Of a DNA stretch of 64,000 bases, positions 7,847 through 15,274 are shown piece by piece; position 1 is the first letter of the stretch, and each line of letters starts with the position of its first letter. The DNA comes from Gemmatimonadota bacterium (GTDB lineage: Bacteria; Gemmatimonadota; Gemmatimonadetes; Longimicrobiales; Gaopeijiaceae), in contig JAJDXS010000031.1 of the NCBI GenBank assembly GCA_022823145.1, positions 106,381 to 170,380 on the forward strand, read 5' to 3'. Position numbers and translations under genes: made by a program. The notes under the pieces were generated by a model. That model was not told where the DNA came from, searched no databases, and saw only the letters and a list, made by a program, of their open reading frames with translations.

Positions 7847-10800
7847 CTAACTCACCCCTTGCAACAACTCCAGCAGTTCCTCCGCGCTCAGCCGCGCGGG
7901 TGAGTCCGCCCCCTCCAGCAACCGGTCCGCGAGTTCCCGCTTGTGGCGGTGGAGCTCCACGATCTGCTCCTCGATGGTCCCCTTTGTGACGAGCCGGTAG
8001 ATGGTGACAGGGCGAGTCTGGCCGATCCGGTGGGCGCGGTCGGAGGCTTGGTCCTCCGCGGCCGGGTTCCACCACGGATCCATGTGAATGACGTAGTCCG
8101 CCGCGGTCAGGTTGAGTCCCACGCCACCGGCTTTCAGCGAGATCAGGAAGGCGTCGCCCTCGCCCGCCTGGAATGCTGCGATGCGTTCGGCCCGCACCTT
8201 TGCGGGGGTGGAGCCATCGAGGTACTGGTAGGGGACTCCGGCCTCGGTGAGGTGCTCCTCGATGAGCTTGAGGTGGCGCACGAACTGCGAGAAGACGAGG
8301 ACCTTGTGCCGACCCTGGCGCAACTCGTCGAGGGTGGTCGCAAACGTCTTCATTTTGGAGCTGGCCGGTCCCTCTGGATGTACCAGACGCGGATTGCAGC
8401 ACGCCAGGCGCAGCCTCGTCAGGTGGGCCAGTACCTGCAGGCGGCGCTGGCCGGCCTGGGACCCGGTGCTTGCCGGCCCGCTCTCCCCCGCCAGGGCCTC
8501 CAGGTCTTCCATCGCCCGCAGCCGCAAAGCCTCGTACAGGGCGGCCTCGTCGGGCGACATCTCGACGTGCAGGGTGACCTCGGTGCGCGGAGGCAGATCG
8601 TCGAGCACGTCGGCCTTGATCCGCCGCAGAACGAAGGGGGAGACCAGGCGGCGAAGGCGCGTCCGCGCGGCGGGGTCGCCGTCGCGTCCGATCGGCAGGG
8701 CGAAGTTCTCGCGGAAACTCTTCCGAGATCCCAGCATCCCCGGATTGAGGAAGCTGAAGAGGGAAAACAGATCGACCACGTTGTTCTGGATGGGCGTGCC
8801 GGTGGTGACCACCCGGAACTCCGCCTTGAGCTTGCGGGCGGCGCGGGCGCGCTTGGTGGCCGGGTTCCTGATGGCCTGCGCTTCATCGAGGACGACGGTG
8901 TCCCAGTCGATCGCGGCCAGCGCCTCGGCATCGATGCGCAGCAGGCCGTACGTGGTGATCACGACATCGAATGGGGCGAGGTCTTCGAGGCGGGCCGCGC
9001 GCGAGGCGGCGGGGCCGGTGTACGATCGCGTGTTCAGCGTCGGCGCGAAGCGGCGGGCTTCGTCGAGCCAGTTGGCGACGACCGATGTGGGGGCCACAAT
9101 CAGCGCCGGGCCGTTCGCCGCGCGGTCGAGCAGGAGCGCAAGGGTCTGCACGGTCTTCCCCAGACCCATGTCATCGGCGAGACAGGCCCCAGCTCCCATG
9201 CGGCTGAGCCGCGCAAGCCAGGCGAACCCTTCCTCCTGGTAGGGCCGCAGCTCGGCTTGCAGCGTACCGGGCAGGCGGGGCACGAAGGACCGGGCCTCGC
9301 TGAACTTGCGGAGTTGGTTGTGCCAATTCTCGTCGGCGGTGAGCCGGGTAGCGTCGAAGAAATCCCGGAGCGCGACCGCGGCCAGGCCGTGGAGGCGAAC
9401 CCGCTTCTTTCCGCTGAACGCGGACACGCTGCGCAGATCGGCCAGTTGGCGGCGGAACGACGCAGTGAGCGCGACGAAAGCGCCCTCTCCGAGCGGTACG
9501 AACCGTGACGACGGATTCCGGTCGATCAGTTCGAAGAGGGTGCGCAGATCGAGGGCGTGGTCCGCATCGATATCGAGCGTGCCCGAGGCGCTGAACCAGT
9601 CCGCCGCCGCCTTGACCGAAAGCTGCAGCGACGATGTATCCGCCCGCGCCAGAACCCGTAAGGGCTGACCCCTGGGCCATAGACAGCGGGCATTCGCCGC
9701 CTCGAGCTGGTCGACCAGCTCCAGGCAGTCGCCCGGATCGGGAAGGGTCAGCGACGCGTCCGGTCCGAGCGTCGACATCACGGGGCAGGCGATGACCAGC
9801 TCCAGCGCCGCATGCACCTCGGCGTCGAGGTCGCGCCGTGCCTGCACTGCTCCCCCGTTTACCGTAGCGAAAGCCGTGGTCCCGCCTGCGCCGGGTTGGA
9901 AAAACGTGCCCGAATCCGGCACAGGTTGGACCAGCAGGGTCACAACCAGCCCCGGACCGCTCGGTTCCAGCCGAACCCAGGGTCCGGGATCGGCTTCGAT
10001 CCGGCTCGCAACGCCGGCGGCATCTCCGATGATACCCTGCACCCGAATCTCTTCGGCGAGTGCCGAGACCGCATCGACGAGGCGGTCCCTCGCCTCGGCG
10101 GGCAACTGGATCCCCCGTTCCGGTATTGCCGAACAGAGCGTCTTGTGGCCGGCGGCAAAGTGGGTCACCTCGAGGCGCACATCGCTCGTGAACTGAACAT
10201 GGTGACTGTGAGGAGCGGCAACGTCGGCGTGCGGCGCGACCTGCACCTGGAGCACTCCGTCCTCTTCCTCCAGCAGCAGTTCCGGGTCGCGCTGCACCAC
10301 CTCGACCGGGTCGCCCGCTTCGTTGAAGACATAGGGGTGGCCCGCCAGCGCGAACACCCCCGAGATGGGAAGCTCGTACTCGGGCCGGCCTCTCCAGCGG
10401 TAGTTGTGTTGAACGATCTCTCCCGCGGCAGCCCGGTCCTGGTCGATGAGGAAGTCCATCTTCACGGCTTGTGCCTGCAGCCTCTTCAGCGCGACCACGC
10501 GGCCCTTGCTCCACTTTCCGTTCTTGTATCCACGCTGCTCCCTGGGCGACGCCGTGACGTCTCCGTAGTCGTCGATCGCCAGAATCCATGCCAGGCGCCG
10601 TAGCGGAGCGCCCGCGGCCTTCTTGCGTTTCCGTCCCTTCTTCCGCGTCTCGTGAGCGACCTGTTCGATCCCCTGGAGGATGTACTCCCAATCCGGCACG
10701 GGAGTGACGAGCGAGGCAAGCGAGGCCGTGCCCATCTCCTCGTGCATCGCTGCGGCGAACTCCGCAGCCGTGGTTGCGTCATCCCTGGCGGGAAGCCCGA

Positions 10801-12043
10801 GCATCTTCCACAGTTCGATGTCCTCACGCCCGCAGGCGCGCCACCACCGCGCGCACACCCCCAGGCACTCGGTCCCCATCCACCTGTATCCGTTGCCGGC
10901 CGCCTTGGCTCCGAAGTGAAGCAGGGTGGCGAAGTCATTGCTATCCGCGGGCTCGGGAAACTCGCCGGTCCAACAAGCCGCCAGTCCTTCGAAGAGGAGG
11001 CCGATGCTCGCCTCCCGGGCATGGTGGTGCCGGACCATGCCGCCTCCGCCACGGACATGGTCGGCCAGGTCGACCACTTCGAGCACGAGACGATCGGCTT
11101 CAACCTGCCGCGCGACCTGAAACAGGTGCTTCAGCTTGGCCGCGTGGGCCGGCGAATGGTCCCTGACCAGCGAAAGCAGCGACAGCGTGAAGGCGCCGCA
11201 CAGGGGAAAGACGTTGCGCTTGCGGGTTCCCGCCTTCTCGCACGCGATGGCCTCGTCGATGTACCTGATGGCTTCCGCGTCATCGCCCCGGAGCGTGGCC
11301 ACGAGAGCACGCGTGGACGCCAGTCCGGTGCGCGCGGGCTTGCTCTCGCGCAGGTCTTCCGGGAGCTCGGAGAACACCGCCAGGGCGTCGTCGAAGGCGC
11401 CCTGCATGACGTGGACCAGCGCCGCGCCGGCCGCGTGAACCGCCCGGTCGGCGCGGCTGGCGGCGTAGGCTTTCAGAATCGGTCCGGGCCGCTCGGCCGT
11501 CCGGACGACCTCGGCGAAGCAGCCGGTGAACGCCGCGTCGGTGTACCGTTCCGGCAGCCTGGACAGGACGCCCTCGACCCCCGGACACGTCAGCCAGCGC
11601 CATTCGTCCGCGTCGATGTCATCCAGCTCGCGGTCGATCCGGGCGAACCGCCGCGCCACGGTATGGTTGCGCAGTGCCATCGCCCTGTCCTGTGCGTCGG
11701 CGGTCCAGCTTACCGGGTAATGGTGGCGGAAGGCCTTCTCGATCCTGACGAGGCGGCGTTGCCGGTAGGCTTCCAGCGTCAACCAGGGCGCCCACTGTCC
11801 GGCCGCGATCAGCTTTCCGCGGACCCGGGACTCGTATGCGATGCCCGCCGCGACCACGGCCTCGCACGCAGCCCTGTGATTCTTGAGGCCGATCGCCCGG
11901 CGTCCGTGCTTGAACTTCGCCCGGCCCAGCACGTGAGCCACCTGTGACGGTGTGAGGGTGTGCGGAAACACGACCCCGAACGTCATGGCGACGAGGCGCT
12001 CGACCGGTTTCAGAGAGCGGTAGGGCTCGAAGAAGTCATACAT
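7847..12043 (-). CDS. Large SNF2-family helicase-like ATPase
   Basis: A 1398-residue protein. The C-terminal third is a complete SNF2/RapA-type ATPase: ELRPYQEEGFAWLARL, Walker A DDMGLGKT near residue 955, VVLDEAQAIRNP as the DExx box, TTGTPIQNN, then the second RecA lobe with VLVFSQFVRHLK, LISLKAGGVGLNLTAADYVIHMDPWWNPA and QASDRAHRIGQ. Such enzymes translocate on duplex DNA and remodel bound proteins. The first 900 residues show no family I can name beyond helical and beta segments (YDFFEPYRSLKPVERLVAMTFG at the start; KKGRKRKKAAG, a basic patch near residue 460). It is single-gene, divergent from a RHH/RelE pair. Roles in transcription recycling or phage defence are both possible; neighbours do not settle it. 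Confidence 0.9.
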   Translation of the reverse strand: MYDFFEPYRSLKPVERLVAMTFGVVFPHTLTPSQVAHVLGRAKFKHGRRAIGLKNHRAACEAVVAAGIAYESRVRGKLIAAGQWAPWLTLEAYRQRRLVRIEKAFRHHYPVSWTADAQDRAMALRNHTVARRFARIDRELDDIDADEWRWLTCPGVEGVLSRLPERYTDAAFTGCFAEVVRTAERPGPILKAYAASRADRAVHAAGAALVHVMQGAFDDALAVFSELPEDLRESKPARTGLASTRALVATLRGDDAEAIRYIDEAIACEKAGTRKRNVFPLCGAFTLSLLSLVRDHSPAHAAKLKHLFQVARQVEADRLVLEVVDLADHVRGGGGMVRHHHAREASIGLLFEGLAACWTGEFPEPADSNDFATLLHFGAKAAGNGYRWMGTECLGVCARWWRACGREDIELWKMLGLPARDDATTAAEFAAAMHEEMGTASLASLVTPVPDWEYILQGIEQVAHETRKKGRKRKKAAGAPLRRLAWILAIDDYGDVTASPREQRGYKNGKWSKGRVVALKRLQAQAVKMDFLIDQDRAAAGEIVQHNYRWRGRPEYELPISGVFALAGHPYVFNEAGDPVEVVQRDPELLLEEEDGVLQVQVAPHADVAAPHSHHVQFTSDVRLEVTHFAAGHKTLCSAIPERGIQLPAEARDRLVDAVSALAEEIRVQGIIGDAAGVASRIEADPGPWVRLEPSGPGLVVTLLVQPVPDSGTFFQPGAGGTTAFATVNGGAVQARRDLDAEVHAALELVIACPVMSTLGPDASLTLPDPGDCLELVDQLEAANARCLWPRGQPLRVLARADTSSLQLSVKAAADWFSASGTLDIDADHALDLRTLFELIDRNPSSRFVPLGEGAFVALTASFRRQLADLRSVSAFSGKKRVRLHGLAAVALRDFFDATRLTADENWHNQLRKFSEARSFVPRLPGTLQAELRPYQEEGFAWLARLSRMGAGACLADDMGLGKTVQTLALLLDRAANGPALIVAPTSVVANWLDEARRFAPTLNTRSYTGPAASRAARLEDLAPFDVVITTYGLLRIDAEALAAIDWDTVVLDEAQAIRNPATKRARAARKLKAEFRVVTTGTPIQNNVVDLFSLFSFLNPGMLGSRKSFRENFALPIGRDGDPAARTRLRRLVSPFVLRRIKADVLDDLPPRTEVTLHVEMSPDEAALYEALRLRAMEDLEALAGESGPASTGSQAGQRRLQVLAHLTRLRLACCNPRLVHPEGPASSKMKTFATTLDELRQGRHKVLVFSQFVRHLKLIEEHLTEAGVPYQYLDGSTPAKVRAERIAAFQAGEGDAFLISLKAGGVGLNLTAADYVIHMDPWWNPAAEDQASDRAHRIGQTRPVTIYRLVTKGTIEEQIVELHRHKRELADRLLEGADSPARLSAEELLELLQGVS

Positions 12044-12115
12044 TGGGGGGAACGCTGATTCCGTGAGTGAGACGCGTCAAGGCTGGTATTGGAAGCCCGG
12101 AAACATGCCACTTCA

Positions 12116-12143
12116 TTGCCTCGGTGTATAGCAAATGCTAGGA
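12116..12143 (+). promoter_or_regulatory. Candidate promoter and operator of the RHH/RelE pair
   Basis: TTGCCT (12116-12121), a 16-base spacer and TAGGAT (12138-12143) resemble a sigma-70 promoter. The small dyad TAGCA-AA-TGCTA (12128-12139) overlaps the spacer and the -10 box, where a ribbon-helix-helix antitoxin would be expected to bind for autoregulation. The antitoxin ATG follows 37 bases later. Both boxes are weak matches, so this is an inference from position. Confidence 0.4.
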
Positions 12144-12180
12144 TTGGGCCCACCGATACCACCAAACCGAGGAAGACGAG

Positions 12181-12405
12181 ATGGGCAAGGTGCAGATCAA
12201 CGTCAGGGTGGACGAAGCCCTGAAGGGGGCGGTCGTCGAGTTCTGCAGATCCCGGGGATTGGTCGTGGGCCACTTTGTCCAGGAGGCTCTGCTGGATCGA
12301 CTCGAGGAGCTTGAGGACATCGACGATCTCAAGCGAATTCGACACGAGCCCACTCGGCCGTTGGCCGATGTGATCCGGGAGCTCCAGCTCGATGGGACAC
12401 TATGA
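12181..12405 (+). CDS. Ribbon-helix-helix antitoxin
   Basis: A 74-residue protein starting GKVQINVRVDEALKGAVVEFCRSRGL, the strand-helix-helix pattern of RHH DNA-binding antitoxins (CopG/RelB/ParD-like). VVGHFVQEALLDRLEEL is the second helix. The acidic C-terminal tail (RLEELEDIDDLKRI, VIRELQLDGTL) would wrap the toxin. The RelE gene overlaps its last 14 bases, the usual arrangement for a coupled antitoxin-toxin operon. A small dyad lies in the promoter region, consistent with autorepression. Confidence 0.8.
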   Translation: MGKVQINVRVDEALKGAVVEFCRSRGLVVGHFVQEALLDRLEELEDIDDLKRIRHEPTRPLADVIRELQLDGTL

Positions 12406-12661
12406 GATCGAGGTCTCCCGCACGGCGGAAAAGCAGTTGCGCAAGCTCCCTCGGGACGATCAGGAGCGCGTCGTCCGCAGGATGCTGCTCCTGGCAGAAG
12501 ACCCGATTCCGCGGGGGTCAAGAAAGCTGACGGGATACGACGATGTCTACCGCGTTCGCGTGGGGCGATACCGGATCCTCTACAGCGTCTCCCGACACCG
12601 CCTTGTGATCGTCATTCTCAAGATCGGGTACCGGAGGGACGCCTACCGGCGGCATCGCTGA
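12392..12661 (+). CDS. RelE/ParE-superfamily toxin
   Basis: An 89-residue basic protein with the full RelE fold signature: YEIEVSRTAEKQLRKLPRDDQERVVRRM, then GSRKLTGYDDVYRVRVGRYRILYSV and a C-terminal strand VIVILKIGYRRDAYRR. Lys/Arg residues on the central strands, together with the RYRILY and GYRRDAYRR segments, match RelE-type mRNA interferases that cut mRNA in the ribosomal A site. Translation is coupled to the antitoxin by a 14-base overlap. An intact, probably active pair. Confidence 0.85.
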   Translation: MGHYEIEVSRTAEKQLRKLPRDDQERVVRRMLLLAEDPIPRGSRKLTGYDDVYRVRVGRYRILYSVSRHRLVIVILKIGYRRDAYRRHR

Positions 12662-12757
12662 CTAGACACCAGTCGGGACATGCGTGCGGCTCACCGCCGC
12701 TGTCGGCCCCGGAAGTACGGGCATGTTTGCCACCTCCAACCTTCCAGGGCCCCCGGC

Positions 12758-14116
12758 TCACGGGCGCGGCAGTGAAGCGCCGCGGCTCGCGAATTCGTCT
12801 ATCACCGCCTCCAGATCCCGCGTCGCGATGAACTCCTGCCGACGGCCGCGCCGTGTGGCCGCCAGAAGTCCGGCCGCGGCCAGCTTGACCAGATCGGCCC
12901 TGGCCGTGTTGGCCGTGACGCCGTGAACAGTGCCGTGGGACTTGACGGTGTAACGGAATCCGGGGTGTAGCAGGGCATGGCCCAGCAGCCTGATCTGCCG
13001 GTGGTTCAGCCCCGGCGTGTGATGCAGCCGGTCCTCCATTGCCCGGAAGTCCGACATCTGGCTCTCGACATATGACGCCAGCGCGTCGATGCTGCGGATG
13101 ATCACACCGATGTGGTAGTCCACGAAGTAGGTGAGATCTCCGTCATCGGTCTCCGTGTGCAGGTAGGCGCGCGCGTACTTGACCGGAGCGTTGTGCAGGA
13201 TTTCGGACACGGCCAGGCATCGGGCGAGGGAATAGCCCTGTCGGACCATCGACCAGTAGAACAGCGCGCGCGCCACGCGTCCGTTCCCGTTCGCGAACGG
13301 ATGGTCGTATCCGATCATGAAATGAAGGAGTATCGCGCGGATCACCGGATGGACCCAATCGCCGGGTGTCCGATCGTTGGCGAACGCCACGAGCCGGTCC
13401 AGGCGGGCGGGCAGCTCCTCGGCGTGAGGCGGGACATGAGCGGTCTCGTCCGAATGAAGCAGTGTGACCACGATGTCGTCCGGCCCGCTCCTGAACCGTC
13501 CGGCAGTTCCGGAGCCCCGCGTGCCATCCATGACGATTCTATGGAGTTCGAATACGTCGGCCGCGCGGAGGTCCCGTCTGGCCATTTCGCCGACCCGTTC
13601 CATCGCGTGATAGTTGTTGAAGATCATGCGCTCGCCATGAGTCCTCGGCTGTCGGCCCCTGCGGATCATCTCCGTGGCCACCCGCCGGGTCGTCGATGCT
13701 CCCTCCAGCTGGCTTGAACGGATTGCTTCCTCCGCGATCGAATGCGCCAGGAGGTGTTTCCTGCCGTGCCCCTCCACCAGGTCTCGCACCTGGGACTGCG
13801 GGCCGGACATTCCCAGCTTCCGGTCGATTTCGTGGAGACCCCGCCGAACTGGTGCGGCGTGGACCAGCGAAAAGGGGTATCCCTCCCTGCTGCTGAAGGG
13901 CATGATCTCCCGCGCGGAGAGACGGGCCATTCGCGTGCCCAGCCACCATTCGTCGTGGGACAGACCCTCCGGAGGATCCCTGTGGCGGATGTTGTCCCAG
14001 TGGAGGTATCGGCCGGCGACCAGCATCGTGGTCCCGCGGATGATCCGGTTGAGGCGTTGCGGGGGTGTGCAGCCGAGTAGAGACAGGACGTCAGGTGGCG
14101 TTGCGGGGATCTTCAT
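12758..14116 (-). CDS. Fic-domain protein with N-terminal inhibitory helix and C-terminal winged helix
   Basis: A 452-residue Fic protein, expected to transfer AMP (or a related group) to a target hydroxyl. The inhibitory motif SSQLEG (residues 134-139) matches (S/T)xxxE(G/N), so this is a self-inhibited class II Fic. The active-site loop is HPFANGNGRVAR (from residue 272); the position usually Asp/Glu, which binds Mg, is Asn. The C-terminal region (LNHRQIRLLGHALL to GLLAATRRGRRQEF) is a winged-helix DNA-binding domain. AGGAG sits eight bases before ATG 14116; a TTG 18 bases upstream is less likely. A perfect dyad lies just upstream, so the winged helix probably autoregulates the gene. No separate antitoxin gene is needed or seen. 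Confidence 0.88.
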   Translation of the reverse strand: MKIPATPPDVLSLLGCTPPQRLNRIIRGTTMLVAGRYLHWDNIRHRDPPEGLSHDEWWLGTRMARLSAREIMPFSSREGYPFSLVHAAPVRRGLHEIDRKLGMSGPQSQVRDLVEGHGRKHLLAHSIAEEAIRSSQLEGASTTRRVATEMIRRGRQPRTHGERMIFNNYHAMERVGEMARRDLRAADVFELHRIVMDGTRGSGTAGRFRSGPDDIVVTLLHSDETAHVPPHAEELPARLDRLVAFANDRTPGDWVHPVIRAILLHFMIGYDHPFANGNGRVARALFYWSMVRQGYSLARCLAVSEILHNAPVKYARAYLHTETDDGDLTYFVDYHIGVIIRSIDALASYVESQMSDFRAMEDRLHHTPGLNHRQIRLLGHALLHPGFRYTVKSHGTVHGVTANTARADLVKLAAAGLLAATRRGRRQEFIATRDLEAVIDEFASRGASLPRP

Positions 14117-14137
14117 TCCGGGTCTCTCCTGCAATAA

Positions 14138-14162
14138 CTATCAATTTGCTAGTAATTGATAG
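14138..14162. promoter_or_regulatory. Perfect dyad operator upstream of the Fic gene
   Basis: CTATCAATT (14138-14146), spacer TGCTAGT, AATTGATAG (14154-14162). It lies 22 bases before the Fic start codon and is the only AT-rich patch in the gap to the divergent lipoprotein gene at 14268. Position and symmetry suggest a repressor site, most simply for the Fic protein's own winged helix. Confidence 0.65.
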
Positions 14163-14267
14163 ATCAAAGGGATGAGCCGGTCAACTAACCCGGGGGAACC
14201 TCGAAACAATCGCGCACGGTCCGTGTACCGCATCATACCTGAGTCTCATCGACAGGAGGCGACGATC

Positions 14268-15263
14268 ATGAACACCCATAGACGTGACGCAATCATCTCA
14301 CTTGCTCTGCTCGCGGTCGGCACCGCGTCGTGTGACACCCTGCCCTTCGCGCCCGAAGTGGCCATGGTCACCACCGCTGCAACAGCCGACGCCGACCCGA
14401 ATGCCTACCCGACAGTCACCGTCGGCAGCAGCGATCCCCACCGATTCCAGTTCGAAATCGCTCTGGTGGACCAGGGCGCACGCGAACTGCGCTCCCGTAT
14501 TCTTGCCCAGGCGGAGCGCTGGGCCAGAATCGTGGATGGCAGCGACCTGGAGGACATCGATTGGGAACCGGGCACAGTCAGTTGCGGCGGCCTCGAGCAC
14601 GATTATCAGCGGGACGTGCTGGACGATGTCATGGTGATGGTCTCCGTAAAGGACTTCAAAGGTGGCGGCGGACTGAAGACCGCGATCTGCGGATACCGCG
14701 AGTCCTCCAGTTTGCCCATGATCGGGGCCGTTGTGCTTGACGTGGACGGGCTTCCCCAGGGACAAGTGGACGATTTTTTCCTCCACGCGTTCGGGCACAT
14801 GCTGGGATTCGGCTTCTCCTGGCGGTACCGGGATCTTCTGCGCAACCCGTCGTCGGAAGACGTGGGCGCCGATACGCACTTTCCGGGAGTCGGGGCGATC
14901 GCAGCTTTCGTAGCCGCGGGGGGCGCCCATTACCCAGGCCCCAAGGTACCGGTCGAGAACGAAACGACCTGGGGTTCGGTGAACATCCACTGGAGGGAGT
15001 CGGTGTTCGGTGAAGAGCTGATGACCTCGGGGCTGAGAGACGGGGTCGCGGATTACTTGAGCGCCATCACGATTCAATCCCTGGCGGACATCGGCTACAC
15101 GGTCGACGTGGAGGAGGCCGACGGCTACACCCTGCCGGGCGCCAGCGCGGTCGGGAGCTCGATCGCGGCTGCGTCCGCCATCCATATCCGCGAAGAGGTG
15201 GTGACCGGCCCGGCCGTCTTCTACGACCGGCAGGGGAGCGCGGTGAGGGTGGTGCGAGACTGA
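14268..15263 (+). CDS. Leishmanolysin-like exported protein lacking the catalytic Glu
   Basis: A 331-residue lipoprotein or secreted protein (hydrophobic LALLAVGTASC). It resembles the bacterial leishmanolysin-like (M8-type) metallopeptidases. The zinc motif, normally HExxHxxGFG, reads HAFGHMLGFG: both His ligands remain but the catalytic Glu is Ala. The third ligand region NIHWRESVFGEELMT is intact. The protein should still bind zinc but not hydrolyse peptides, unless a distant residue substitutes. AGGAGG (14254-14259) defines ATG 14268; an in-frame extension upstream lacks support. It converges with the BNR giant, with 11 bases between stops. A binding or decoy role is possible; a decaying gene is equally possible. 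Confidence 0.75.
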   Translation: MNTHRRDAIISLALLAVGTASCDTLPFAPEVAMVTTAATADADPNAYPTVTVGSSDPHRFQFEIALVDQGARELRSRILAQAERWARIVDGSDLEDIDWEPGTVSCGGLEHDYQRDVLDDVMVMVSVKDFKGGGGLKTAICGYRESSSLPMIGAVVLDVDGLPQGQVDDFFLHAFGHMLGFGFSWRYRDLLRNPSSEDVGADTHFPGVGAIAAFVAAGGAHYPGPKVPVENETTWGSVNIHWRESVFGEELMTSGLRDGVADYLSAITIQSLADIGYTVDVEEADGYTLPGASAVGSSIAAASAIHIREEVVTGPAVFYDRQGSAVRVVRD

Positions 15264-15274
15264 GTCGTCCCGCC

